Shown in pieces: positions 1-9,439 of a DNA stretch of 64,000 nucleotides. A model generated the notes under the pieces. The model saw only the letters and a program-made list of their open reading frames with translations. It had not been told where the DNA came from and did no database searches. The DNA lies in NCBI GenBank assembly GCA_039583875.1, contig CM077151.1, positions 116,702,609 through 116,766,608 of the forward strand, given 5' to 3'. The number at the start of each line of letters is the position of its first letter. Positions within the stretch are counted from its first letter, which is position 1. A program made the position numbers and the translations under genes. Source of the stretch: Platanthera guangdongensis (lineage: Eukaryota > Streptophyta > Magnoliopsida > Asparagales > Orchidaceae).

Positions 1-1
1 A

Positions 2-202
2 GCTAACAATCCTGTATCACATAGTAGAATTAAACATATTGAGATTAAATATCACTTTCTTAGAGAGCATGTAGAAAGAAATGATATTGCACTTGAATAT
101 GTTAGAACTGATAATCAGATAGCAGATATGTTTACTAAGCCCTTAGAAGAAGCTAAGTTCAATAGGTTCAAAATTGAACTAGGTATGATAAACTTAGACT
201 AA
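2..202 (+). CDS. pol: Ty1/copia polyprotein, C-terminal end of RNase H (partial)
   Basis: This frame is open from the first codon of the window and stops at TAA 200-202, giving the last 66 residues of a copia polyprotein. It carries the family-typical RNase H tail: an HIEIKYHFLREHV stretch, then ADMFTKPL and an FKIELGM-type terminus. RNase H removes the RNA strand of the RNA/DNA hybrid during reverse transcription in the virus-like particle. The minus-strand copia at 10742-11491 ends with an alignable tail (DIFTKPLDEANFNTF). The N-terminal part lies left of the window, so integrity of the full polyprotein cannot be judged. Confidence 0.92.
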   Translation, partial: ANNPVSHSRIKHIEIKYHFLREHVERNDIALEYVRTDNQIADMFTKPLEEAKFNRFKIELGMINLD

Positions 203-234
203 GTTTACAGAACTAAAAATTGGCTAAGTAAAAA

Positions 235-575
235 GGTGTCGACACATAGACAAGTCTATGTCGACACAGAATAGTAAGTGTCGACACTTCAGGAAAATGG
301 TGTCGACACATCTAGGAAGTTGGTGTCGACACTTCAGAATGCTAGTGTCGACACATGTCGCGTTGGTGTCGACACATTCAATAAGGTGTCGACACTTAAG
401 TTTTACTCAGAATTTTCTAAGTAAAGTCTCGACTACATGTCGAGTATAGTGGTGTCGACACTTAGCCAAGTGTCGACACATAAAATCTGTTGACTAAACT
501 TGTGTCGACACATGTGTGTCGAGACATTATAAGTCAGTGTCGACACTTATTGACAGTGTCGACACATCTTTAGCA
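235..575 (+). repeat. GTGTCGACAC palindrome array between pol and the additional ORF
   Basis: About 13 copies of the perfect 10-bp palindrome GTGTCGACAC, or near copies such as TGTCGAGACA, are spaced roughly 18-30 bp apart. The DNA between copies is not itself conserved. The array begins about 35 bp after the pol stop and ends about 35 bp before a TATA box. Short open frames through it (VSTH/CRH repeats) are translation artefacts. The same palindrome fills the U3 part of this element's own LTR and occurs in gypsy LTRs at 17879-18515 and 27671-28205. Confidence 0.9.
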
Positions 576-610
576 ATTCATCCCGCCTGTTCGTCTTCAA
601 ACAAGAAAGG

Positions 611-618
611 TATAAATA
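611..618 (+). promoter_or_regulatory. TATA box upstream of the additional ORF
   Basis: TATAAATA follows AAGAAAGG, about 36 bp after the palindrome array and about 100 bp before the ATG at 718. This spacing would suit a Pol II core promoter with a 5' UTR of roughly 70-80 nt. The array-then-TATA arrangement repeats that of the LTR promoter of the same element (TATA at 5142). A separate transcript for the additional ORF is inferred, not shown. Confidence 0.55.
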
Positions 619-717
619 GGGTTCTGTTTGTGTTTGTCGACACGCTTTCAAAAGTTTCGAGACCAAAACTCTTGTGTCGACATTTCTCTTCTCTAAAGAC
701 TAATTCTCAAAACCCTA

Positions 718-2280
718 ATGGCTCCCAAGCTGGAAGAAAACGTTAACGAAGGCTATGAACTGGTGCGTGGCGCTTTCGACGACGGTGATCAAGAAATCAA
801 GTCGGTGATAACCCTAGTCACCGATTCAGGATTGGAGTTCTTGGTTTCAGAACCAACCAAGATATGGAAGAAGGAAGTTATAGAATTTCTTACTGGAGCG
901 TCTGTAGATGACTCAGGCTACAGAATCAAGTCAAGGGTGCATGGCAACAAGGTCAAGATTTCACCCAAGTCCTTGAGAAAGGTACTTCAGCTACCTAAAG
1001 TTCAAGAAGAAGAGGAAGTGACCACATCTAAGACCAGAGAAGCACTGACCTGGTGTGGTCTTGATCCTAAGATGAAAATAGGATCAGTTTTCAACAGGAA
1101 GGGAATGAATAATCAAGGCAAATTCCTGTCTGAAGTTGTAGGCAAAGTTATACTAAGCAAACCAGGAGGACATGACAGGGTGTCAGCCTATATGTTCAGT
1201 ATTATGACCAGAATCATCTTCAACCTCAAAACAGACTGGTCTATGATTGTATTTGAGAAAGTGAAGGAAAGTCTGAAGAAGCCCAATCTGGGCAGGATAC
1301 TAAGTCTCTACCTGGCTGGATCAATTCCAGAGGTAATGAGCACTGCTGCTGGAACTAAAATCAATCACATGAGGAGAATGGATTCAAGGATATTCTCTAG
1401 ATGGGAAAGAGTGCTGTCCAAAGATGTTCCAACCCCAGAAAAGCAAGTTTCAAAGAAAGACTCTCCTCCCAGGAAGAAGAGGAAGACTGCTGCTGTGACT
1501 CAGGAGTCCTCCAGCAGCTCAGGCAGTGAAGACCATATTGTTTTCACTCCTGATAATCATGAGGATGAGGCTGCAGAGAAGTCACCTGCTCCTCAAGAGC
1601 AAGCTGACATCCAGGGGGAGCCTCCAGCTGTAGAACATCCCTCTACACTGGAGAGTGAGCAAGCTACACTTATTATCCAAGAGGTACTTTCTGACCTTAA
1701 TACATTAGATTTTTCTGTAATGGATTCTGATTTGTCTGATGTCCATCAGCACATTCAGAAAGCCAGTACAGCACCAGATGTTGTTCTTCCAGACACATCT
1801 GTTGTGATACCTGATAAAGTGGTTGAAGAACCCAGTACATCTCCTGCTCAGTCACCCCCAGAATATACAATGGAAGACCTCTTTCTGAATCTAGATCAAG
1901 AGGACTTTGACATGGACAAGACTGCTGCTGATGAAGAGAAGAGTGCTGCTATTGAGGGGGAGAACTTGGATGTTCAGGAAGAGCCTATAAGGCTAGACAC
2001 TGAGAAGGCACAAGATGTGCAAGCTGAACAATCATCAAGCCCTAAGGACAGGGTTGATATTGCCAGTACTTCAGAGTCTGAGGATGATGCAGCTGAGCAA
2101 GATAAGAAGAAGAAGTTCTTTGTCTTCAAAAGAAGGAGTCAGAGCTATAAGAAAGCTCTACAAACTGTTGCTCAACACTCACTAGTCCAACAAGCTCCAT
2201 CAACAGATTACAGTAGCCTAATGGTAGCAATGCAAGTTAAGCTGGATGAGCAAAGGACGGGCCATAGAGACATATATTGA
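718..2280 (+). CDS. SIRE-type additional ORF, N-terminal part (520 codons, ends at a frameshift)
   Basis: This is the first part of the non-pol ORF between pol and the 3' LTR. Residues 1 to about 235 look folded. They include a KVKISPKSLRKVLQLP stretch near residues 75-92 and a conserved-looking YMFSIMTRIIFNLKTDW stretch, loosely like the plant transposon-associated domain seen in extra ORFs of Athila and SIRE elements. Residues 240-500 are acidic, Ser/Glu-rich and probably disordered. A basic run PPRKKRKT near residues 250-257 looks like a classical nuclear localisation signal. No signal peptide or membrane segment is visible, so an envelope role is not supported. The frame ends at 2280 because of a one-base shift near 2255; the protein continues in the frame at 2246-3511. 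Function unknown. Confidence 0.75.
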   Translation: MAPKLEENVNEGYELVRGAFDDGDQEIKSVITLVTDSGLEFLVSEPTKIWKKEVIEFLTGASVDDSGYRIKSRVHGNKVKISPKSLRKVLQLPKVQEEEEVTTSKTREALTWCGLDPKMKIGSVFNRKGMNNQGKFLSEVVGKVILSKPGGHDRVSAYMFSIMTRIIFNLKTDWSMIVFEKVKESLKKPNLGRILSLYLAGSIPEVMSTAAGTKINHMRRMDSRIFSRWERVLSKDVPTPEKQVSKKDSPPRKKRKTAAVTQESSSSSGSEDHIVFTPDNHEDEAAEKSPAPQEQADIQGEPPAVEHPSTLESEQATLIIQEVLSDLNTLDFSVMDSDLSDVHQHIQKASTAPDVVLPDTSVVIPDKVVEEPSTSPAQSPPEYTMEDLFLNLDQEDFDMDKTAADEEKSAAIEGENLDVQEEPIRLDTEKAQDVQAEQSSSPKDRVDIASTSESEDDAAEQDKKKKFFVFKRRSQSYKKALQTVAQHSLVQQAPSTDYSSLMVAMQVKLDEQRTGHRDIY

Positions 2281-3511
2281 TGAAAGCCAAAAGTCTCTAC
2301 AATTTGATCTAGCTCAAGATATCAAATCAATAAGGTTTGAAATGAATTTGAATAAGAAGGAAATGACTGACTGCTTCCACAAGGGTGGTAATGCAGTGGT
2401 CTATTTGGCAACTCACCAGGAGAAAATCAAGTCTCAAGTAGATGATATAGCACAGAAGCAAGGCTATGTGCTGGAAAATCAATTGAGAATGAATGATAAT
2501 CTGACAGCTTCTCACAATGCAATAGTCACTGAACTGAAGAGTAAGTCTGCTGAACCTTCAACATCATCTGCTGCTGCCAAAGTTGAATTTGATAAAGTAT
2601 TTCAGGAAGAAATTGCTGCTGTAAAGACTGCAATCAAGGATTCCCAGAAGGTCATTTCTGAACAGCTTACCAAGCTTAGACCTTATTTTAAGGAAGGAAT
2701 CAGGTACTTGGACAGTCAGATAAGATTCCAAAAGGATGATGTAAGAGATCATGTAGAACAAGAAGTCATAAAGGGGGAGAGGGTGTTAGTCAAAGCTAGC
2801 TCTGACCATGCCAAATGGATTTCTAATTCCATCAGAGCTACACTGGGCTATCCTCCCCTGTGTGATGATGATAATGTAGCTGAATCTGGTATTCAAAGTG
2901 CATATCCTGGAGGTGAGCAACAGGAAGTAGCTCAGGTGATCTATCCACCTCCAGATTTTGACATGGTTCATGCTGATGTAAACACAATGTATAGTCCAAC
3001 TGCTGGTAAGCCTAATATTGTTCTGGAAAAGGTTGTTCAACCTATTACAGCAGCTATGCAAGAGGCTTTGGACAAAGAAGAAGAGACTAGGCTATCAAAG
3101 AAGAAGTTCAGGGAACTTGCTGAGCAAAAACCAGATTTTGAACAGTGGAGCCCTACTTCTAGGAACATCATTCTCACAGCCTGGAAAGCAGCCAAGGACA
3201 ATGCACATGAGAGGAATAAGTGGTTCTCAGAGGCAGAATGGAGGAAGCATGAGAGTAGGCAGGAAGCCATTGTCCAACATAGAAGGAAGGCTAAGTTAGG
3301 AAAGCTACCTCCAACAGCTGTGGAGCCTAGCAAGTACTTTCCTAAGCCCTATCATTACTTTGAGAGGCAAAAAATCAAGGCTGAAGAACAGAAGAAGAAG
3401 GACTCCAAAGGGAAGAAGACTGCTGAAGCTGAGCCTGCTGCTGCTGCTGCTGTAAAGGCCAAAGTGCAAGCTGGAAAAGGCATAGTCATAAAAGAACCAG
3501 AGCAGAATTAG
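2246..3511 (+). CDS. SIRE-type additional ORF, C-terminal part (421 codons, after the frameshift)
   Basis: This frame continues the protein begun at 718. A related fragment on the minus strand at 58511-59014 reads straight through the junction (LQVKLDEQR followed directly by a DLAQ/SLAQDIKSIRFE block), so the two frames were once one ORF of about 930 codons. The first ATG here is therefore probably not a natural start. The part from residue 10 to about 190 is rich in charged heptad-like helices and is likely coiled coil. A Lys/Glu-rich helix region follows, and the C-terminus is basic with an Ala run (about 3430-3455) and many Lys. No transmembrane helix is seen. Function unknown; a nucleic-acid-binding or scaffold role is only a guess. 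Confidence 0.72.
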   Translation: MSKGRAIETYIDESQKSLQFDLAQDIKSIRFEMNLNKKEMTDCFHKGGNAVVYLATHQEKIKSQVDDIAQKQGYVLENQLRMNDNLTASHNAIVTELKSKSAEPSTSSAAAKVEFDKVFQEEIAAVKTAIKDSQKVISEQLTKLRPYFKEGIRYLDSQIRFQKDDVRDHVEQEVIKGERVLVKASSDHAKWISNSIRATLGYPPLCDDDNVAESGIQSAYPGGEQQEVAQVIYPPPDFDMVHADVNTMYSPTAGKPNIVLEKVVQPITAAMQEALDKEEETRLSKKKFRELAEQKPDFEQWSPTSRNIILTAWKAAKDNAHERNKWFSEAEWRKHESRQEAIVQHRRKAKLGKLPPTAVEPSKYFPKPYHYFERQKIKAEEQKKKDSKGKKTAEAEPAAAAAVKAKVQAGKGIVIKEPEQN

Positions 3512-3800
3512 ACTAAGCTTAGACTGAAGAATGTTGTAATCTGTTACATCTAAACATTATTGTAAATCTTTGAAAATAGATTGCAAAGCAATGTATGAAC
3601 AATTTTTGATAAATATATATTTCATGATTGTTCAGTAGAATGTGTCTAATTCTTGTTTGTTCTGTAATGCTGTATGAGTATACATGTGTGCTTTATTACA
3701 TGTTTAAGTTTAACTCTGTTGACATATACCTGTTTTACATCATTTTATAATTTTTAATTATGAGTGATGTATATCATTGACTAAGGGTTATGACTTCTCC

Positions 3801-3814
3801 AAATAGGGGGAGAT
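3801..3814 (+). other. Polypurine tract of the plus-strand SIRE element
   Basis: AAATAGGGGGAGAT lies directly before the TGTTGGG start of the 3' LTR. This is the typical plus-strand priming site of plant copia elements. The minus-strand SIRE has the matching sequence in reverse complement next to 10258. Confidence 0.85.
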
Positions 3815-3959
3815 TGTTGGGTACATTGGTCAAATGTACCTGATTTGAAGAAGCCTCACCTAACTCAATGATATGCATCATAATGTATTTGATGTTTGTT
3901 TGAGTTACTTGTGCAGGTTAGGAATACACTGGACTGAAGCTAAAAATTTCTAAGTCCAT

Positions 3960-5010
3960 GTGTCGACACCCAGAGGGAAAGTGTCGACACTTGAGAAAGC
4001 TTGTGTCAACACCCAGACAAGCAGTGTCGACACTTGGAGTCATTGTGTCGACACCTGGGAAGAAGAGTCGACACCAGTCAGAAAGTGTCGACACTTGGAG
4101 CTGTGTCGACACTCAGTGAAGAAGTATGCAGAAAAGCTGTGTCGACACTTAGCAGAAGTGTCGACACCTAGAAGAGCTGTGTCTACACCAGAAAGTGTCG
4201 ACACTTGGAGCTGTGTCGACACTCAGCAAAAGTCTGCAGAGTCTAAGTAAAAGTGTCGACACTCAACACAATGTGTCGACACTATGCTGAAGAGTCAGTA
4301 TTTGAAGTAAGTGTCGACACTCAACACAATGTGTCGACACTATGCTGAAGAGTCAATATTTGAAGTAAGTGTCGACACTCAACACAATGTGTCGACACTA
4401 TGCTGAAGAGTCAGTATTTGAAGTAAGTGTCGACACTCAACACAATGTGTCGACACTATGCTGAAGAGTCAGTATTTGAAGAAAGTGTCGACACTCAGCA
4501 CAATGTGTCGACACACAACCAGAAGAGTCAACACTTGAAGAAAGTGTCGACACCCAGCACAATGTGTCGACACTTAATTGAAGACTCTACACTTGAAGAA
4601 AGTGTCGACACAAGGAGCTGTGTCGACACTTAGCAAAGAACAGAAAAGTTACAAAATATTCTAAGTACAAGTGTCGACACTAAAGGAATGTGTCGACACT
4701 CAGCTGAAGAAACAAAAGTGAAGACTTGTGTCGACACCAAGAAGCAGTGTCGACACTTGACAGTTTCAACACATGAAGATGTGTCGACACAAAGAACATG
4801 TGTCGACACTTAGAAGAATACAGTTAAAGAATGAAGTACAAGTATTTGTGTCGACACTCAATTTCAGTGTCGACACATGCAGAAGAATCTGTGTCGAGAC
4901 ATACAAGGAATTGTGTCGACACCTTGTAGACTTGTGTCGACACTTACACAACATGTGTCGACACTTAGTCTATAAGTGTCGACACTTAAGAACAGAAAGT
5001 CTCGACACTA
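3960..5010 (+). repeat. GTGTCGACAC palindrome array in U3 of the SIRE LTR
   Basis: Roughly 40 copies of GTGTCGACAC or one-base variants lie about 20-30 bp apart over 1 kb. Part of the array is organised as a higher-order repeat. The array stops about 130 bp before the TATA box at 5142. Short frames through it are artefacts. Confidence 0.92.
4253..4542 (+). repeat. 58-bp tandem repeat inside the palindrome array
   Basis: The unit starts GTGTCGACACTCAACACAAT, contains a second GTGTCGACAC about 23 bp on, and ends GAAGAGTCAGTATTTGAAGT. Copies start at 4253, 4311, 4369, 4427 and 4485, an exact 58-bp period, with the last copy diverging. This is recent local amplification within the older, irregular array. 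Confidence 0.9.
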
Positions 5011-5141
5011 TCTGACAGTTAGGAAATTTCAAGAAGTGACTGGTTGACATGACAGCTGCCGATCCAGCCGGTCTACAGCAACTGTCAGAGAAATCAGAAG
5101 TCTGTTATAAACCGGACCAGCCGGTTACCATGAAGGAAGCC

Positions 5142-5149
5142 TATAAATA
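5142..5149 (+). promoter_or_regulatory. TATA box of the plus-strand SIRE LTR
   Basis: CCTATAAATAGGC is the expected LTR promoter core, downstream of the palindrome array. R should begin about 30 bp further on. Confidence 0.75.
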
Positions 5150-5634
5150 GGCACCCATAGTTTACAGAATCTGATTGATAGAAAGATTGATCAAGTGATA
5201 TAGAAGTAGTTGAAAAAGTTTTTGACAGAGAGAGTTCAGATCTTTGTAAAAGTGGTATATTGAGTATCAACACAAGAAGATCTTGCTGTGCATCGGCAGA
5301 TCTAAGAAGTTGGAGAGAGAGAGCTCCAACCAAGAATTCAGTCTTTGGAACTAAGGCTGAGAAGAAGGATTCAGAAACATCTGGATCTCAAGAAGCAGAG
5401 TTCAAGGAACAACTGCAGAAGATTCAGACTAATTCAGTTCTAACTCAAGAAGCTTTGAAGGAAGCTAAGTCAGTTTGGATCTAACTGAGTTCTTCCAAGA
5501 ACTCTTCAAGAAACTCTCAACTCCTCTCTTATTTTCTGAGTTGTAGAGTTAGCAATTGTATTTCTACTTTAACTTGTAGGATCCATTGGATCTGAGAGAA
5601 TTGTAAGCCTATATTATAAAGGCTGAGGGTAGGG

Positions 5635-5762
5635 CTTGATTGCCTGAGTGTAGGAGTTGAAGAACTCTGAGTGTAGGCCTTAATTGGCTGAGTGTAGGCC
5701 TGGGTGGCTGAGTGTAGGCCTTGGTGGCTGAGTGTAAGGCTTTGGGCCTGAGGTGTAGGAAC
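5635..5762 (+). repeat. GGCTGAGTGTAGGCCT tandem repeat in the transcribed part of the LTR
   Basis: At least six imperfect copies of a 14-20 bp unit with the core CTGAG(T)GTAGG occur. The minus-strand SIRE LTR has a much longer version of the same repeat in reverse complement (8195-8715), so this is a lineage feature. Confidence 0.8.
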
Positions 5763-6039
5763 CTAGTTGGGTTCTGAGCTAGTGGAGAAGTTTGGCCGAA
5801 TCTAGTACACTGCTAGATAGGCGAAGGGGGAAAGTGGATGTACCCAAAGATTGGGGAACCACTATAAAATCTTGTGTATTCTGTCCTGTGATTGTGCTGT
5901 GTTGTGAATTGCTGTGTTTGCTGTGAGAACTTTTTCAGAAATTTATGTTATAAACTGTTGTGCTGCCAACAAAGTTTTAAAAAGGTTTTGGTCACCTATT
6001 CACCCCCCCTCTAGGTGTTTAGGTACCATATCTTTCACA

Positions 6040-6827
6040 TTTCTTTTACATGATTGTACTGTGACTTGTGGACTGATGGTTTTTATATACAGTTTACTTC
6101 TTCTTCTCATATTGGCCTACTGGTTTATGATCGTACTAGCCGGCAGGATCGGCGTGTTGCGGTGTCGGCTAACCCGTGAGTTAGTGCCACCGTAAGACGG
6201 CGGTTCTGGGCATAAGATCCGGTAGCCCTCCTTGGTAAGGGGGAGGGGGGGTCTTACAGTTACTCTATGTGCTTCTGGCTCCAGTGCGTTGGCTTCTTGT
6301 TCAGGAAGCAAGGGGAGCATTGTTCCGGGTTTGCCCGGGAACGGAGCTGGTTCATAAGGAGCAGCGGAGGTGGTTAGCCGTGATCCAGCTCTTCGGATGT
6401 CAAAGAGGGTCAGCAACCCAACAACTCAATATAGCAAAAGAAACGCGGTGAGTTTCGTCTCATATTTCCTTGCAGGCCCTCAGATCGAGCGAGTACCTTC
6501 TAGTTATGATGACACCACTGGAGTTAAGGAGGTGGATAACGCCAAGGTTGAGGAGGTGACTACCCTCAGAGTAAACGAGGCTTGGGGCCTTGTGCCCAAG
6601 ATCATTGGTGATACTCCTGTGACATACAAGTGGAGGTCGAAGCTGAAGAAGAAGGCGGAGGGAAGCATGGCTCCCTTTGGGAGATGCTGGAGGGATTCCT
6701 TATGGTCCAGGATATGTGGGGTAGGGACTATGACTCAGACATCTTCTCGACGACGCTATCAGAAGGACTATGTGCAAGGTTACGAGAACTATTGGGGTTG
6801 CTCACCACTTCTCACTTCAAGGGGGAG
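6040..6827 (+). other. Unassigned remnant, probably end of an internal region of a decayed LTR element
   Basis: It starts after the SIRE LTR. A stretch ending GGGGGGTCTTACA (about 6170-6258) resembles the 3' end of a gypsy LTR, but no PBS follows. The part from 6470 to 6817 reads for about 110 codons in one frame (IERVPSSYDD.., then a Lys/Arg-rich stretch) without a domain I recognise. It ends at a polypurine tract, CAAGGGGGAG (6818-6827), so this end at least was internal DNA of the element whose LTR follows. Coding content is doubtful; a non-autonomous element is possible. Confidence 0.4.
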
Positions 6828-7938
6828 TGTTGACAATGGTGAAGTGAAAGTGGTTGATTATGCGACCTGGGCAACCTGTCCGTGCGGTCTATACGGACAT
6901 GACTGGCGGTTTGCCAGGTCGGCAGAGTTGTTGAAGTCAGCTGGTTCCTTGGCGGCAAGGGCAGTCTGTTCGCGCGGTCTATGCGAATAGAGGTAGCGGC
7001 CAACCAGGCCTGCGAAGTAGGCAGTTTGTTCCCAGAAGGTAACCAGGCAGATAACTTCTCTATCCGCTCAGTCCGGCAAGATGTGGACTGGACTAGATCT
7101 CGGTAGATCGACATGGCAGGTGCCTTGGTCTAGCTCTGGTGGCCTGACAGGTGGTAGCCGTGGAGTTCGTCAGTTAGAGCGGACATGAGTTGGAGTTCGC
7201 CGGGATTGGCGGGCTGGTGCCAGTGTCCGCTAGTAAGCGCGGACTGGCACTTGGGGCAAGTGGTGTGGACTTGGTTGGTTTAGAACTAAGTAAAGGTTTA
7301 CTCTATTCGGGTGATCGCGCGGTTAAGCGAAGACTTATTCTCAGACCACCAAACTCAGCAGTAGTTAGCCTTGTGCCTGGGTTGCAAGCTTGGGGAGTGC
7401 GGACTGGAGCATTGTCTGCAGGGAATGCGGACTGAAGCGGTGTCCGCTGGCATGCAGATAGGTGGTGTTGTCGCAGGGTCTGCTTGAGGCGGCTTATCCT
7501 GATTTAGCCTTTGAAGACAAGGCGGATAGGGTTGCTATCTGGCCTTGATGATGTTATTGGCAGTTTGTCTATCCTGCACAGGTCGCGACGGACTGGCTGT
7601 GTATCCGCGGCTTGCGGATACACGTTGTGATCGTCGCGAGATGGGGCAGCTATAATATCGGCTAGGGCGATGACTACACTCCTCATCGTGCCTATAAATA
7701 GGACCCCCTTTCATACCAATGAGAAGCCAACTGAATAGTAAGTGAGCTCGTGGATAGTTGCTGTGGACAGAATTTTATATCCGCGTGATTTGAGGAAGTT
7801 ACCGACTTATGCTGTGCAGGTTATGCGGATAGTGCTGGAAGCCAGGTACTTGGTTCTGACTACGGTTAGTGCGGACTTTACGGATAGTAACCAAAGGTTA
7901 ACAGCAGATCGCGGGTTGCGGCTAGGCGGTCTCTCTTC
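6828..7938 (+). repeat. 3' LTR, truncated by the minus-strand SIRE insertion
   Basis: It begins TGTTGACAATGG directly after the PPT CAAGGGGGAG. U3 (6870-7640) is full of inverted GTCCGC/GCGGAC-type words, such as GTCCGTGCGGTCTATACGGAC and GTATCCGCGGCTTGCGGATAC. A TATA box (CCTATAAATAGG) lies at 7693-7700. The LTR is cut at 7938 where the reversed SIRE LTR starts. Superfamily unknown; the TGTTGACA start would fit copia. Confidence 0.6.
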
Positions 7939-8194
7939 TGTGAAAGTTATTAACTTAAGTTTAGCTAAACACCTAGAGGTGGGTGAATAGGTCTTTAAAA
8001 TTTCTTAACTCTTTTTGCAGTTTTCTTTTTATGTGATCTAGAGCTTGTCCTTAGAACCTGCAATATGAAAGAAAAACAAGCAACACAGCCAAGAACAAGT
8101 TATTTATAGTGTTTCCCCAATTTGGTACATCCACTTTCCCCCCTACATATCCAACTATCTTGTTGGACTAGGCACAAACTCCACCAAATTCTCC

Positions 8195-8715
8195 TCAGAG
8201 CTTACACCTCAGGCCCTCAGCCTTACACACAGGTTCTCTTCAGAACCCAAACTCAGAACCACAAAGGATCCTACCTCAGATCACTGCAGAGCTGCTATAA
8301 CTTAGTGGTCCACTGACCACCTACCTCAGCCTTATCTTTAAGGCCTACAGCTCAGGATTTTCAGCCCTACAACTTTACGTACAAGGCCCTACTCTCAGAG
8401 TACTACAACACTCCTACAACCCAGTACCCTTCCAGGTACCTACCTCAGAGCCCTTCAAAGAACCTACAGCTCAGCCTCCTCTAAGGCCTACAACTCAGTG
8501 ACACACTTGTCACCTATAGCTCAGTGAATCACCATTCACCTACCTCAGCCTTATCTTTAAGGCCTACTACTCAGCCTGGGAGGACAGCCCTAGCCTCAGA
8601 TCCATACTTGGATCCTACCTCAGTACCCCAGCAGGGCAGCTACCTTAGTGACTAATTAGTCACCTACAACTCGGGCCAAAAGGGCCTACAGCTCAGATTC
8701 AGACAAGTTGAATCC
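8195..8715 (-). repeat. CTGAG..GTAGG tandem repeat in the SIRE LTR (minus strand)
   Basis: About 25 imperfect copies of CCTAC-N2-4-CTCAG (plus strand) lie about 20 bp apart, downstream of the minus-strand TATA box and so inside the transcribed part of the LTR. It is homologous to the shorter repeat at 5635-5762. Confidence 0.8.
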
Positions 8716-9439
8716 TACAGGGATTAAACAAGAATTAAAAGTAAATTTAAACCACTGACTCAGAGATAATCTCTGAGTCTACCTTACTTGAATGAGCAGA
8801 TATCATTACATCCCTCTTGCTGTAGAAGGAATGAGTCTTCTTCTACAGCTGCTGCTTCTTTGCTGCACTGAAGAGCAGCTACCTGCTGTTGAAGGCTGAT
8901 GGCCCTTCACACATATATCTCCTTACTGATAAGATGAATTAGCTGTCTTGTTCTTCAAAGAACAATCTTGTTAAACTGAAAAGAGCTTCAGTTATCTTTC
9001 TATACCTTGCTGGCTTGCTCTGCTGGACTTGGCATTCAAGCTTGTCGGAGAAGATGAAGTCTAGCCGCCTCTATTTTCCGTATTTCTTGGTTTGTGTTTG
9101 TCCACCCTAATTCCCCGTTTCTTTCTTCCTTTTATATCTATTGATTTGAATCAACGACACAATTTGAGTGTGGGCCCATCCAAGGTCGGTGAGCGCCACC
9201 TCCCTCAGAAATGGACAAATATTGGCTTTCAGCGCTACTACAGCTTTCTCGCAACGGCTAGAGCTATTTTGACCTTGTTGACTTCTTGTGACGTCAGCAT
9301 TGGTCATCTGGTGCTGCTGTAGTATTCCAGTAATGACACGAATTGCTTTAACATTTTGACTTTTGGTGACGTCAGCAGTGGTGTTGACTTCTGGAGACGT
9401 CAGCAGTGGTCATCACTGTCTAGATTTAGAAAAATTCAG

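Larger units (their letters stand above)
1..6039 (+). mobile_element. SIRE/Maximus-type Ty1/copia retrotransposon, 3' part
   Basis: The 5' half lies outside the window. In order the piece holds the end of pol (RNase H), a GTGTCGACAC array, a TATA box, a long additional ORF broken by one frameshift, a polypurine tract and a 3' LTR of about 2.2 kb. Copia pol, a large extra ORF between pol and the 3' LTR, and a long LTR together are the hallmark of the SIRE/Maximus lineage. The assignment rests on gene order and on the RNase H end, which matches the minus-strand element at 7939-15854. The right edge is inferred from the shared CTTTCACA end of the two LTRs. Confidence 0.85.
3815..6039 (+). repeat. 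3' LTR of the plus-strand SIRE element (about 2.2 kb)
   Basis: It begins TGTTGGGTAC after the PPT and ends near TATCTTTCACA. Its last part (CACCTATTCACC..CTCTAGGTGTTTAG) is found in reverse complement at the end of the minus-strand LTR (7960-7990), which fixes family and orientation. U3 holds the palindrome array (3960-5010) and a TATA box at 5142. R/U5 holds a GTAGG-type tandem repeat at 5635-5760. The exact last base (6037 or 6039) is uncertain because no second LTR of this copy is in view. Confidence 0.8.

Noticed and set aside
718..3511. Host gene captured by the retrotransposon
   Set aside because: The position between copia pol and the PPT/LTR, and a second related copy in the window, fit the SIRE additional ORF better. 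A captured origin long ago cannot be excluded.
3960..5010. CRISPR-like array (short palindromic repeats with spacers)
   Set aside because: The repeats are only about 10 bp, spacers vary in length and are themselves repeated, no cas genes are present, and the context is a plant LTR. It is a promoter-region palindrome array.
6370..6990. 206-codon frame as a possible host gene
   Set aside because: It runs through the PPT and into the LTR start at 6828, so it is not a natural gene; no known domain.
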